NCBI RefSeq assembly: GCF_003384725.1
Contig: NZ_QNVV01000014.1
Span: 1-64,000, forward strand
DNA from: Chryseobacterium pennipullorum
GTDB lineage: Bacteria; Bacteroidota; Bacteroidia; Flavobacteriales; Weeksellaceae
Length of the DNA: 64,000 nt
Reading direction: 5' to 3'
The notes beneath the pieces were generated by a model that was given only the letters and a program-made list of their open reading frames with translations, did not search any database and was not told where the DNA came from. Shown piece after piece: positions 1 to 9,911 of this stretch. The first letter of the stretch is position 1, and every line of letters starts with the position of its first letter. Position numbers and translations under genes: made by a program.

Positions 1-273
1 TGGATCGGAGAAGTGAAGGATTAAGCACTGGAGGGAGTTGGCGCGAGGAGTATGAGTGGATAGCAGGATCTAGCTCCTGAATATAGTCGAGGATTGGAGT
101 GAGCTTGTCTTGGAGAGTTGGTGAATGATTGATTAGGATTCGAAAGTTCCTTATGACTTTAAATCGGCTAACTCACGTGAGTACAAATTTTACAGAAAGA
201 TGTTTTAATGTTTGAGAACTGCAGTTAGTGATACCGCATTGTGTAGGAAGAACTCTATACCTTTTAAAACCTA
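1..273. other. left-edge stretch without a recognisable gene
   Basis: No convincing gene is seen on either strand. The first ~125 bases are unusually rich in G on the plus strand compared with the AT-rich rest. A plus-strand open frame running in from the edge ends near base 80 but resembles nothing I know. A perfect 12-base palindrome (ACTCACGTGAGT) lies at 171-182. Confidence 0.4.
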
Positions 274-633
274 TCAGAAGAAACGCTTGACAAGTAGTTT
301 ATAGACATAGTATCCCATAAGACAACCCATAATATCTGCGACAATATCCAGGGTTTCCATCGATCTTCCTAATCCCATCTCTTCCTGTAGGATTTCGGTA
401 AGGAAAGCATAGATAAGAATGATCTGAAAAAAATATGAGAATTTCAATCTGGGAAATGTGGCAATAAAAGCAAAACCTAAAGCAGCAAAGATGCTCAAAT
501 GCAATACCTTATCAATACCATTGAACATGAACCAATATTCATGATTTTCTTCTCCGGGTCTGAGAAGCATATAAGTAAGAAATGCCCAATAAATGGGCAG
601 TATCTTACTAAATATTTTTGAAATATTATCCAA
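274..633 (-). CDS. VanZ-like family membrane protein
   Basis: A small integral membrane protein with about four hydrophobic segments and the VanZ-like layout: a segment followed by DKVLHL, then a segment, and an acidic E-rich loop (EILQEEMGLGRSMETLDIVAD) before the last helix, which is the family hallmark. VanZ-like proteins are loosely linked to teicoplanin resistance, but most have no known role. The reading frame can extend to an ATG at 690, which would overlap gcvH by 65 bases. A TTG at 633 overlaps gcvH by only 8 bases and gives a normal N-terminus, so I prefer it. It follows gcvH on the same strand and is probably co-transcribed with it. Confidence 0.75.
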   Translation of the reverse strand: MDNISKIFSKILPIYWAFLTYMLLRPGEENHEYWFMFNGIDKVLHLSIFAALGFAFIATFPRLKFSYFFQIILIYAFLTEILQEEMGLGRSMETLDIVADIMGCLMGYYVYKLLVKRFF

Positions 634-1003
634 TGATAGCCTGGTAGTCTTCTGCAGAAAGCAATTCAGCATGATCTGCTCCATCAGCAATTTCTAATTT
701 GATAATCCATCCGTTTCCATAAGGATCTGTATTCAACAGTTCAGGCTGGTCTTCCAGTTCTGAATTAAATTCAATAACCTTCCCTGCAATAGGTAAGAAT
801 AAATCTGAAACAGTTTTTACTGCTTCTACACTTCCGAAAACGTCTCCCCCATTAAGGTCATCATCTACAGTATCTACATCTACATATACGATATCCCCAA
901 GCTCTCCCTGAGCAAAGTCTGTAATACCGATTGTAGCTACATTACCTTCAATCTTGATCCACTCGTGATCTTTAGTGTACTTTAATTCTGATGGTGTGTT
1001 CAT
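626..1003 (-). CDS. gcvH: glycine cleavage system H protein
   Basis: The lipoyl carrier protein of the glycine cleavage system, which shuttles the aminomethyl group between the P, T and L proteins in the cytoplasm. At 125 residues it has the family length. It starts with the usual KYTKDHEW segment and carries the lipoylation motif GSVEAVKTVSD, with lysine 63 as the expected lipoyl site. The C-terminal NTDPYGNGWI segment is also typical. The other glycine cleavage genes are not in the window. The VanZ-like gene follows directly, overlapping its stop codon by a few bases. The identification is secure. Confidence 0.97.
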   Translation of the reverse strand: MNTPSELKYTKDHEWIKIEGNVATIGITDFAQGELGDIVYVDVDTVDDDLNGGDVFGSVEAVKTVSDLFLPIAGKVIEFNSELEDQPELLNTDPYGNGWIIKLEIADGADHAELLSAEDYQAIIG

Positions 1004-1232
1004 TTTTTAATTTTTATTTTGTACAAATGTATTCAAAATTATAAAAGGTTCAAAGCCTTAATAGGCATCTTCATTAAATTTTGATTGAAAATAAAAAAAT
1101 CATTGCAGAAACAAAGATGTCATCCTATTTTTTATTTGCTTTTTTTAAAGTTTCTATTTCTTCGGACTGCTTTCAGCCTTAGTTAATTTACTTAATGACA
1201 TCCATGGTATTATGTAAATAATTTAACATGAA
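1004..1232. other. intergenic stretch between sprA terminator and gcvH
   Basis: AT-rich DNA that contains the gcvH promoter region on the minus strand. A minus-strand micro-frame of about 15 codons starting near 1200 is present, but nothing supports it as a gene. Confidence 0.4.
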
Positions 1233-1259
1233 AATCCCTTCCTATAATAGAAAGGGATT
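1233..1259 (-). terminator. hairpin downstream of sprA
   Basis: An 8-base-pair stem (AATCCCTT / AAGGGATT) lies about 30 bases after the sprA stop. On the minus strand it is followed by a short run of T. It is a likely intrinsic terminator for sprA. Confidence 0.6.
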
Positions 1260-1291
1260 AATTAATTGTTTAAAAAAACAGTATTTTATTC

Positions 1292-4200
1292 TTAGAATCC
1301 GCCGCCACCGCCACCGGAGTCTCCAAATGTAAACGTTGCAGAGATACCTGCTCTGATCGTAGACAATGGGAATGCCGTTGATATCTTATATTTAGAGGTC
1401 ATCTGTTCGTAGAATACTCTAAGGTTAAGATTTTCGGAAACGTTATAGTCTGCAGAAAGTTTGATATTCATCAGTCTTTGTCCTCCTGTAACCTGAGCGT
1501 CATCCAGCAGGATATTCATAATAGAGGTTTTACTGTCTCTCAACGAAATATCTCCTCTGATATTAAGATCGCTTCCTTTTCCTCTTGTTCCTCTTCCTCT
1601 TATGTTGGCTGTTCCAAGTCTGAAGTTTCGAACAATGTATCCAAGCCTCACCACATATTCCGAATTGGCATCTTCGGTAAGGGTATGGTTAATAAGTCCC
1701 ATGACCATCATTCTTGTTCTGTTATACTGCAATCCGAACTGCATATTGTTTCTCATGGTAACATCAACTCCGATAAGTGGTGAGAAAGATTCTACATACC
1801 CCACCTGGGCAAAAGTATAAGGATTAATTTTATCTCCGTCATTCTTCACCACATTACCGGCATCATCCACCGTCTGATAAAATCCTCCAGGGTTTCCATG
1901 ATAGTCTATATTGCTTTGGATTCCTGTTGCCGTATAGGTTGCTGTATATCCATGTAAAATGTCAAATTTCGTAAACTGGCCGCTAATGATCGGAATGTTC
2001 TTTAATCCCGAATAGGTAATTCTCCAGTTTGGCAATGGCATTCCTGCTTTTTTAGGATTCCCCATCGGTGTAATGGATTTTCCTTCAAGAGCAGCTCTGA
2101 ATGCAGGAATTAATACATAAGCATTGGCTATACTATAATGCTTGGCAAATCCATCATTATCCAATTCAGCATTAGGTCCACCTAACTGCTGAGAAAGTGC
2201 TCTTGCATTTTCCCTGATAGCCTGGTAAACGGCCTCACCATTTTTAAATGATGTACTTAGCAGCACTGCAGAATTGGAATAGGTAACCATATCAGTAGCA
2301 AAAGTAAAATCAGGATCTGCAACTCCTCCATTCATATAATTAAATCCTGAATGTGAAAAATTGCTATTGTAATTGTGCAGGACATTAAAGTCTATTCTGA
2401 AGTCATTTATCGGAACCATTTGCAATTCTGCACGCAACTCTTTTGTTGACATTCTTACATAAGGGTCCGTCATATAATCAGAATTACTTACCCAGCCGTT
2501 TTCCATTACCGTCCTTCTGATATCAGCCTGCGATCCCAGTAAGAATCCTAATGTAGGACCTCCCAATGTCTGTCCGTAACCATACCAGTTGGGAGCTGAC
2601 AGTATTCCTGGAAGCACGGTACCGTTATTTTCAGTATAGCTCACATTCAACTGCTTGAAAGAAGTCAGCAGGAATGCTGCACTTTGCAGAACGGTAAGTT
2701 TATTTTTAAATTTATATTTTTTGTATCGGTACCTGTTTTTTTCCCATGCTTTAGTATACACATTATTCAAAGAATCCATCTCCTGTTTTCTTTTCTGCAG
2801 CTTGGTATTGATATTTTTAAAGTAATTGAACTGACCAAAGAATTTTGGAATATCAGCACTTGCTGTAGCCTGGACAACATTGGTATTCTGCCCTATAGAA
2901 CCTAAGCTTTCCACTCTATTGGTTTCGGGGTTTACCTGACCATATAAGGCAGTACTTCGTGCATTCCAGTTATAGGTAAATCCGTACCCCACCTCAGCAT
3001 CAATAAAATCCAGGTAAGGAAGATACTGAAACGGCAGTTTATAATTCAGCTGTACTCTATGGTTATACAATACCGGTCGTCCGGCTCTGAATACGTTTCC
3101 GAAAATTGACTTGCTGTCCATAATATTCGCATCCACGTTATCATTAAGGGTTCGGGTTGCTGAATTGATTTCCAGTTTTAAGGATTTGGTAAAGTTGAAT
3201 CCTAATCCGTACTGCCAGCCGAAATAGAAGTTTCTGTTTCTGATGGCATCAAAATCTGAAGCGCCATTTCCACTTAAAATAGCTTCCACATTTCTGAACT
3301 CAAGCTCGTTGTAATTTCTGTCGATCTCAGTTCTGAATGATAATCTTGTAGGGATAGGATTAAAATTGAATTCTTTCACCCATCTCAAGTATTTTGTTGA
3401 TTTTGCCGTATCACTGATCATTTTATTGAACGGCTTCAGCACCCATGGCTTAAAGGTATAGTTGTAATCGATATATCCTCTGAGGTACTGTCTGTAATTT
3501 CTCTTTGTATAGATATCCCTGAAATAATCATCATTATATACCGCCGTTACTGATACATTTTCTATATCATAAAACTTAGGTTTTTTATTCTGATTCATTC
3601 TCTCCTTACGCATATTGACTACCCCGATGCTTCTTTGCTGGGTATATGTTCTTGCCACCTTTTTCAGCTGGTCCTTATTAGGGGCTTTGCTAAACTCTAC
3701 ATCGGTATCCAAAGGATTATACTTCGGATCTTCAATCGTTTGAGAGTATGAGTAGTTCAAAGGAATTTTTAATCCTGTTTTTTCCGGAAGGAATTTATCC
3801 ACATTGATTGCTGTATTAATACTGAAAGCAGACTGTGAAGACTGATTTCTTTCTGCAGGTTTAGAATCGATGTTTCCGAAGCCCACTGATGTATAGGAAG
3901 CACTGGTATTTACGGTAGCAAAATCCCCCAGGTTAAAATTCAAGCTTGCATTCCCTGCATAACCGCCATCATTTTCAATTTCCGAAAGACGAATTTCGTT
4001 GACCCAAAGAATCCTATCAATATCAGTTGGGACACCTCCCCTTTCTATTCCATTTCTCACACCAATCATGATGTTTGTGATGTTTCCTAAACTTGGACGC
4101 CCTTTAATATAGATTCTTTTTTCATATTCTCCACCTCCAAACTCTTTATCAAGTACTCTTTGTATAATTTGGTCAGGATTATTTTTATCTCTTCTGATTT

Positions 4201-7200
4201 TGGCATCAACAAAGTTCTGAATATCAAGATCTACTTCATTTTCCATTGGCCAGATGTCCATTGGTGCTGTTGCTGTTGTAGGTGTCAAATTCAAAGATGC
4301 TTCATATTCATAATAATTATCTGTTGCATCGGTTCCGAAACGGATGAAGAATTTGGTTTTTCTGTCTAATCCAAAAGTTCTGTTTATTGGATCATGAGCA
4401 TGAACGAAAAGCTTAAGCTTCTTGTATCTTCTCATATCCAATGTTGTATTTTTGAATACCCCTCTGGATTGGCCATTTGAAAGTTTGTTAGCCTTCATAT
4501 ACAAGGAAGCTTCATTCTGTCTCTGGGCTCCGGCATTGCCGCTTAATACCTGTCTGTCAATTCCCGGAGGCAATACATATGGTGGTTGGTTGAATGCATT
4601 TTCTTCAATATTTACACTTCCTACTTCCAGGTCACTGGTATTGACTTCTGTACTTCCTTCATCAGTGGCTGGGTCAACTCCCGGATTTGTACCTGTACCT
4701 ACATACATGGCAAGATTATTTGGATATTTCCTCCAATCAGATCGTACAAGATCCAGAGTACCGAACCTTATCGTTGAAGTCTGTTCAAATCCCGTCATCA
4801 TTAATCTCGCAAATCTTACATTGTTAAGAACAGACGAATTTCTTGCTCCTTCGGCACCATCCTTAGCATATTGGGAAACAGGAATTCTGAATAAATACCA
4901 CTTAACATCTGAGGACTGACCGTTCTGAAACGTCGCCTTTACGGTTTTAACATCCACGATATTATTACCTGCTGTTAACGAAAGACTTGCCTGATCAAGC
5001 TTGATGACATATTCGTTATAGTTCTCCGTCTGGTCAAGATTATAATCTCTGTTGATATCTTCTGCATCCGGAGTTTGAGAAGCTACATTTAAAGAGTTGG
5101 CTTCTGAGTTTCCTTCCGGATTTCTGAAGTATTTGTAGCGCTGCACCAATGAAGCGGCCTGGCTTCCTGTAAATTTATCAGACAGGTAGAACACAAAGTC
5201 ATCTACTGCAGGGTCTACGATATTGGTCACCGGATTGACAAATGTATTTCCGAATCTCATGGATTCCTGATCTGAACTTAACCCATCATATCCCAAATCC
5301 TGTTCTTTTCTGGCTTCTCCTTCTGTAGAGAATGCATAAAGAATAGGAGGCTGCTTCGGCTGGACACCCCAGTTTGAATTGGTTGTGGAAGACTGAACTC
5401 CACCAGCCGGAAGTCCATTTTCATATTGCATTTTCCCATCTTTCAGGATATCTTCGGAAACGTTTCCTAAATGTAATAATAACCTTGCATTGGTTCCCAG
5501 TGTATTACCGTCAGCATAGGGATCCATCATCCAGAATTCAACATACTCGATGTTTGAGCTTATAAAGTTTGGTACACTGATAGGTCTCATAATACCGGCC
5601 CATCTGTTTTGTGCAACTTCCGCTCCCGGATTTACGTTATAAGGACCTTTTTCCTGCGGGAAATAAGAGATATCAAAGGTATTGGTATAGGTTTGTTCAC
5701 CTGCTACAAAATCCCTGTTATTATAAATCTCGGAAAGCTGTACCCTTCTTGAAGCATGGTTGGAAACAGACTGCGGGGTAATTCCTCCGGGAGCTTTCCC
5801 TCCTACTCCCCAGAATCTGGGATCAATGTTATACCAGCTCAGCAATCCCCGTCCGTATCCACTTGTGAGGTCATCGTTTGGAGGTAGCCCGTTAAACGGC
5901 GGTAATGAATTTTTTTCAGGTCTCGAAGCTAAGCTCCATGCTGCAGGTTCTTTCAACGAAATCTTCGACGTAGTTTGCTCAAAATCGTCAATATAAGACT
6001 GGTTGTTTGTCGCATTATTTAATCCCGGAAGGAGGTAAGCTGCTTCCATCTTAAAGTTTAAGTTAGAGGGCGCCTCGGTCTTCACCAGTGGAATTTTATC
6101 CGTAAGTCTTGTCAGGAAAGGAACCTGATTGTTGTACATCAAATTGACTCCTGCCATGGTATTATTCACGGCTTCCTGTCCAAAGTTTACTTTTTGGGTA
6201 AGTGGAGATTCTGAATAATTGACAACTGTTCCTCCTAAGATAAAGTTTTCATTAAACCTTCTTTCCAAATTCAACCCGAGGAATCTTTTTCTCTGGGTAT
6301 TGAATGTCAGCTGGTTTTCTAATGAGATATTGATGGCTTGTCCGGATTGTTTCACATTTTCATTGATGATGGTCACGGTTCCAAGCATATAGTCTACGGT
6401 ATAATCTACTCCTTCGGTAAGCTGTACTCCGTTAGCCGCTACCTTAACAGATCCCTGCGGAACGTTTACAGCCCCTAAGGAAATCCCCTGCCCCTGGGTA
6501 CCCTTATAACGTCCTTCTATGGTATACCATTGCGGTAAAGGAGATTGAGGTAGTTTTTGCTTATCGTAGAGGTCATGGAGAACATATTTGGGATCGTTCC
6601 CCACCAAACTCTGCATATAATCACCAAAAGGCTGTACTTTAGTAAAGATCACCCTTCCTGTTTCAGGTCTTATGGTCACTCCGTTGACGAAGTCAAAAAT
6701 ACCATCCCCTTTCGATCCATCCTTATTATTCTGGATATCCCCGTTCATGTTGAGGCGATCCCAGTTCATTAATTTCAATAAGTTGAGATCTTTGACAGGC
6801 GTATCCGGAAGGTAATTTACCTTACCTCCGGTTTTCTGATCTCTATAGTAGAGATTCAAAATGAAGCCATCCTGTGCCACCTGACCTGCATCCAGAGAAT
6901 AGATGTTTTTCATCATCAGATCCCACATCGGAGACTGTGTATTGACTCTGTTATTTACCCGTAATACTTTTGTCACCAACACAGGGCTTTCTTCGGAGAA
7001 TTCTCCTACTTTATATACTTTATTGCTTCCGTTAACGGTGTATGAGTAAGAAACCGCTAGAAGCTGGTTATCATTAAGCTTTTGATTTAAGGAAACATAT
7101 CCCAGCTGTGGCTGAAAAACATATTCATTGGAATTCAGTCTTCTGGCCTTTGTATTATAGATGTAATGTTCACCATTGTCATATGGTTCTGTAGATCCCG

Positions 7201-8437
7201 TAAACGTTTTTCCCTGAAATAACTCAACATAATTTTTTCCCGCTTCTCTGGTTCCTGCTGCAGAAGATATCTGATCATATAATCCGTTAACCGTATTATC
7301 CGGTAGTGCAGTAGGATTGGTAGCACCTCCATCTCCCAGGTCCCTGATCCCGATAATACTTTTCTGATAGGCAAGATTGCTGTTCCCCTGGTCCAGTACC
7401 CATACTTCGAGTCTGGTGATGTTGATCCTGGAATTGATCTGTGGATAATTAAGCAAGGATTCGTCGTACTTGTTCAGGAAATAATGCCCTAAAAAGTAGT
7501 GCTGATTATCTTCATAATCAATGGCATTGACTTTAAAATTATTCATTACACCACCTCCCTGTACGACAATATTCCGGGCTTCACCCTGTTGTTGAGATAG
7601 AACAACAGTTCCAAAAGTTTTTCCCAGCTGAAATTCTGTTTTTACCCCAAACAATGATTGTGAACCCCGAATCAAGCTTGTTGAGAGCGGCATGTTGACA
7701 TTACCAAACTCAACTCTTTTGATGATTTTATCTTCTCCTCCTTCAGTAGGCTTATCTACATTCCCAAGGCCTTTGCTCTGGAGATCTTTCCAGCTTCCTT
7801 TCGACTGCCATACGAGATTCATCCTGTTTTCAAAAGCAAATCCGCTCTGGGTATCATAATTGGCTTTAAGCTGAAGATTCTCTCCCACTTTTCCCAATAG
7901 CCCCAGCTGAATTCTCTGATCAATATCAAAGGTAAAGCTGGTCCTGTTTTGTGGCAGAATCATAGGGTTATCTATTTTCTGATAAAGGCCGGCAAAGTCT
8001 ATGGATGCATATCCTGATGGTATGATTTCAATTTTATTACCCCCGAATACGGTTTCAAACAGCTTGTTGTTGATTAAGAGGGAAGGAATAAGTCCTTTTT
8101 TTCTGGCATCAGATTTGTCTTTTCTAAAAAGAAGATTGTATTTGTCTGATTTCTCCTTGTAGTACGCTTTTGTCTGATTGGCGAGCATGTATTCTTTATA
8201 CTCCTCAGGAGACATTGCTGTAGGAGGTCCTGTGATGGTATTTCCAATTTTGGGATACACATAGTACATCCCCGTTTTTATATCGTAGTAAGCTTCATAC
8301 CTTGTAGGATCAGCCACTTCATATTCTTTTCTTATGATCGCCGTGTCTTTTCTTACCTGCTGTGCAAAAGCACTGACAGACATACACAGGAACGACAGGA
8401 ACAAAAATATGTTAAGATGCTTAATATTTGCCACCAA
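1292..8437 (-). CDS. sprA: SprA, T9SS outer-membrane translocon / gliding motility protein
   Basis: A giant 2381-residue protein with a signal peptide (hydrophobic stretch ending SVSAFAQQ) and the sequence character of SprA throughout. This includes the N-terminal region with YVYPKIGN, repeated beta-strand-rich segments and a C-terminal beta strand ending in a glycine run. SprA is the very large outer-membrane barrel through which type IX secretion cargo leaves Bacteroidota cells; in gliding species it is also needed for motility. The size matches known SprA proteins (~2400 residues). ruvA starts upstream with only 3 bases between, a common arrangement in this group. Several cargo-like proteins with T9SS sorting tails occur in this window. 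Confidence 0.96.
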   Translation of the reverse strand: MVANIKHLNIFLFLSFLCMSVSAFAQQVRKDTAIIRKEYEVADPTRYEAYYDIKTGMYYVYPKIGNTITGPPTAMSPEEYKEYMLANQTKAYYKEKSDKYNLLFRKDKSDARKKGLIPSLLINNKLFETVFGGNKIEIIPSGYASIDFAGLYQKIDNPMILPQNRTSFTFDIDQRIQLGLLGKVGENLQLKANYDTQSGFAFENRMNLVWQSKGSWKDLQSKGLGNVDKPTEGGEDKIIKRVEFGNVNMPLSTSLIRGSQSLFGVKTEFQLGKTFGTVVLSQQQGEARNIVVQGGGVMNNFKVNAIDYEDNQHYFLGHYFLNKYDESLLNYPQINSRINITRLEVWVLDQGNSNLAYQKSIIGIRDLGDGGATNPTALPDNTVNGLYDQISSAAGTREAGKNYVELFQGKTFTGSTEPYDNGEHYIYNTKARRLNSNEYVFQPQLGYVSLNQKLNDNQLLAVSYSYTVNGSNKVYKVGEFSEESPVLVTKVLRVNNRVNTQSPMWDLMMKNIYSLDAGQVAQDGFILNLYYRDQKTGGKVNYLPDTPVKDLNLLKLMNWDRLNMNGDIQNNKDGSKGDGIFDFVNGVTIRPETGRVIFTKVQPFGDYMQSLVGNDPKYVLHDLYDKQKLPQSPLPQWYTIEGRYKGTQGQGISLGAVNVPQGSVKVAANGVQLTEGVDYTVDYMLGTVTIINENVKQSGQAINISLENQLTFNTQRKRFLGLNLERRFNENFILGGTVVNYSESPLTQKVNFGQEAVNNTMAGVNLMYNNQVPFLTRLTDKIPLVKTEAPSNLNFKMEAAYLLPGLNNATNNQSYIDDFEQTTSKISLKEPAAWSLASRPEKNSLPPFNGLPPNDDLTSGYGRGLLSWYNIDPRFWGVGGKAPGGITPQSVSNHASRRVQLSEIYNNRDFVAGEQTYTNTFDISYFPQEKGPYNVNPGAEVAQNRWAGIMRPISVPNFISSNIEYVEFWMMDPYADGNTLGTNARLLLHLGNVSEDILKDGKMQYENGLPAGGVQSSTTNSNWGVQPKQPPILYAFSTEGEARKEQDLGYDGLSSDQESMRFGNTFVNPVTNIVDPAVDDFVFYLSDKFTGSQAASLVQRYKYFRNPEGNSEANSLNVASQTPDAEDINRDYNLDQTENYNEYVIKLDQASLSLTAGNNIVDVKTVKATFQNGQSSDVKWYLFRIPVSQYAKDGAEGARNSSVLNNVRFARLMMTGFEQTSTIRFGTLDLVRSDWRKYPNNLAMYVGTGTNPGVDPATDEGSTEVNTSDLEVGSVNIEENAFNQPPYVLPPGIDRQVLSGNAGAQRQNEASLYMKANKLSNGQSRGVFKNTTLDMRRYKKLKLFVHAHDPINRTFGLDRKTKFFIRFGTDATDNYYEYEASLNLTPTTATAPMDIWPMENEVDLDIQNFVDAKIRRDKNNPDQIIQRVLDKEFGGGEYEKRIYIKGRPSLGNITNIMIGVRNGIERGGVPTDIDRILWVNEIRLSEIENDGGYAGNASLNFNLGDFATVNTSASYTSVGFGNIDSKPAERNQSSQSAFSINTAINVDKFLPEKTGLKIPLNYSYSQTIEDPKYNPLDTDVEFSKAPNKDQLKKVARTYTQQRSIGVVNMRKERMNQNKKPKFYDIENVSVTAVYNDDYFRDIYTKRNYRQYLRGYIDYNYTFKPWVLKPFNKMISDTAKSTKYLRWVKEFNFNPIPTRLSFRTEIDRNYNELEFRNVEAILSGNGASDFDAIRNRNFYFGWQYGLGFNFTKSLKLEINSATRTLNDNVDANIMDSKSIFGNVFRAGRPVLYNHRVQLNYKLPFQYLPYLDFIDAEVGYGFTYNWNARSTALYGQVNPETNRVESLGSIGQNTNVVQATASADIPKFFGQFNYFKNINTKLQKRKQEMDSLNNVYTKAWEKNRYRYKKYKFKNKLTVLQSAAFLLTSFKQLNVSYTENNGTVLPGILSAPNWYGYGQTLGGPTLGFLLGSQADIRRTVMENGWVSNSDYMTDPYVRMSTKELRAELQMVPINDFRIDFNVLHNYNSNFSHSGFNYMNGGVADPDFTFATDMVTYSNSAVLLSTSFKNGEAVYQAIRENARALSQQLGGPNAELDNDGFAKHYSIANAYVLIPAFRAALEGKSITPMGNPKKAGMPLPNWRITYSGLKNIPIISGQFTKFDILHGYTATYTATGIQSNIDYHGNPGGFYQTVDDAGNVVKNDGDKINPYTFAQVGYVESFSPLIGVDVTMRNNMQFGLQYNRTRMMVMGLINHTLTEDANSEYVVRLGYIVRNFRLGTANIRGRGTRGKGSDLNIRGDISLRDSKTSIMNILLDDAQVTGGQRLMNIKLSADYNVSENLNLRVFYEQMTSKYKISTAFPLSTIRAGISATFTFGDSGGGGGGF

Positions 8438-8440
8438 ATG

Positions 8441-9025
8441 TTAAATGTTTTTTAAAATTTGTTTAACCAGTTCTTCAACTGAGATGCTTGGATTTTGTTT
8501 GATAATTCGATCTGCCATCTTCTCACTCATCCGTTTAGGAATGCCTAAAACTTCTAATGCAGATAACGCTTCTTCCTTGATTTTATTATCTACCAGCACA
8601 GAAATATTCTCTTCTGTTCCAGTGAATTTCTGGACTTTATCTTTAAGATCCACTATAATTCTTTCAGCGGTTTTGGCACCTATTCCTTTAGCCTTTTGGA
8701 TCAAAGCACTGTTGCGGGAAAGTATTGCAGAAGCGATCTCATCGAGGCTTAGTGTAGACAGGAGGATAAGCGCAGAAACGGCACCCACTCCATTAACGCT
8801 TATTAACAGATTGAACATTTCTTTTTCTGAACGAGTGTTAAAACCGAACAGAAGATGGGCATCTTCACGGATAATCTGTTGGATAAATAGAATGGTTTGC
8901 TGGTTTACAACCAGAGTCTGTGAGGTCATCAGGCTGATCCCCACATAGTAACCAACGCCTTGTACGTTGATTACGGCATAGGTAGGCGTAAGTTCTTGAA
9001 CATTACCTTGTAAAGAAAATATCAT
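8441..9025 (-). CDS. ruvA: Holliday junction branch migration protein RuvA
   Basis: RuvA binds the four-way DNA junction and loads the RuvB motor in recombinational repair. At 194 residues the protein has the normal length. It begins with the OB-fold segment (MIFSLQGNVQELTPTYAVI, GVGYYVGIS) and has two helix-hairpin-helix segments (LLISVNGVGAVSALILLSTLS and AKGIGAKTAERIIVDLKDKV). A short C-terminal domain resembling the RuvB-binding domain follows (EEALSALEVLGI). It lies directly upstream of sprA and may share its transcript. The identification is secure. Confidence 0.97.
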   Translation of the reverse strand: MIFSLQGNVQELTPTYAVINVQGVGYYVGISLMTSQTLVVNQQTILFIQQIIREDAHLLFGFNTRSEKEMFNLLISVNGVGAVSALILLSTLSLDEIASAILSRNSALIQKAKGIGAKTAERIIVDLKDKVQKFTGTEENISVLVDNKIKEEALSALEVLGIPKRMSEKMADRIIKQNPSISVEELVKQILKNI

Positions 9026-9058
9026 TATTAATTTTTGAAACTCCCAAATATAAAAATT

Positions 9059-9086
9059 TAACCTTCAAAATCAGCATTGAAGGTTA
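9059..9086 (-). terminator. intrinsic terminator of the RiPP operon
   Basis: A 10-base-pair perfect stem (TAACCTTCAA / TTGAAGGTTA) with an 8-base loop, 20 bases after the GLPGLI gene. On the minus strand it is followed by AAATTTTTA. It separates the peptide locus from ruvA. Confidence 0.75.
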
Positions 9087-9106
9087 AAATAAATTGTTTT
9101 TAATGG

Positions 9107-9910
9107 CTAAGGATATTTAATTGCATCTGACAATTCGATCGGATTGTTGTTTTTTTTGAGGTAAGACTGCACATTTTTTGTCATTTCTCTAAAATCAGGT
9201 TCTATTTCATTTCCCTTCTGATCTCTTACTTTTGCCTTTACATTTCCGGATTTCATTTCTCTGAACGGGTCATTATAATAGTCTAAAGAGATCTTCTTCA
9301 GGTTATCCTCAGAAACTTCAAGGGGCTGTGGGCTGATATTCTCAAAATCCATAGGATAGAAGTTTTTTTTAAGTCCCGCAAAGGAAAACTCATAGGAACC
9401 TGTGGAATCTTTCATATAGACGATCAATCCGGGCAATCCTTTAAAGATGTAGGGGCCCTCCAGAAGTGGAATTTCCTGAGTGAACCAAGCTTCCCAATGT
9501 CTGCCTTTGTGATACAAAGTAGCTTTCTGACAAGCAAAACCGAATTTCTTCTCCACCTGGTTTTCAATTCTCCAGTTCAAAGCTTGTGATACTGTTACTT
9601 TATAAACGTCTCTGAGCTTGAAATAATATTTTGAAGTAATATCTTTTTTATTTCTGATGACATAGAAATCACTGTCTCCTACTGCGAACCCTTTAAATCC
9701 GGTTGCCCGCAATGAGTCTACCTCATATTGCTTTTCCGTATAAAATTTTGATTGCCCTTCATGAATCAGAAGCAGCATTTTTCTGGTAGTGGTTTCTTTA
9801 GAGAGAGAGTCTTCTTTGTATTTCATATCATAAGTGATCTTCATATCCTGAGAATAGAGGATTTGAGTGACAAAGAAAAGAAGACTTAATATCAATATTC
9901 TATTTCGCAT
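9107..9910 (-). CDS. GLPGLI family protein
   Basis: A secreted or periplasmic protein of the Bacteroidota GLPGLI family, named after the motif visible here in YIFKGLPGLIVYMKD. It has an N-terminal signal peptide (ILILSLLFFVTQILYSQ). The family function is unknown; members are frequent near TonB receptors and near peptide loci. The ATG at 9910 overlaps nothing and gives a good signal peptide. An in-frame ATG at 9928 would overlap the preceding gene by 17 bases. It is the last gene of the grasp-with-spasm operon, followed by a terminator, so it may act on the exported peptide or merely be co-transcribed. That link is inference. Confidence 0.85.
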   Translation of the reverse strand: MRNRILILSLLFFVTQILYSQDMKITYDMKYKEDSLSKETTTRKMLLLIHEGQSKFYTEKQYEVDSLRATGFKGFAVGDSDFYVIRNKKDITSKYYFKLRDVYKVTVSQALNWRIENQVEKKFGFACQKATLYHKGRHWEAWFTQEIPLLEGPYIFKGLPGLIVYMKDSTGSYEFSFAGLKKNFYPMDFENISPQPLEVSEDNLKKISLDYYNDPFREMKSGNVKAKVRDQKGNEIEPDFREMTKNVQSYLKKNNNPIELSDAIKYP

Positions 9911-9911
9911 C

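Noticed and set aside
1120..1205. Micro-frames on the minus strand (a 15-codon frame with an adjacent Lys/Glu-rich frame)
   Set aside because: Only readable as one peptide by assuming a frameshift; nothing supports it.
4422..4919. 165-codon open frame antisense to sprA
   Set aside because: Entirely within sprA; composition and lack of any motif mark it as a shadow.
8445..8948. 167-codon open frame antisense to ruvA
   Set aside because: Ser/Ile/Arg-rich shadow of ruvA with no family resemblance.
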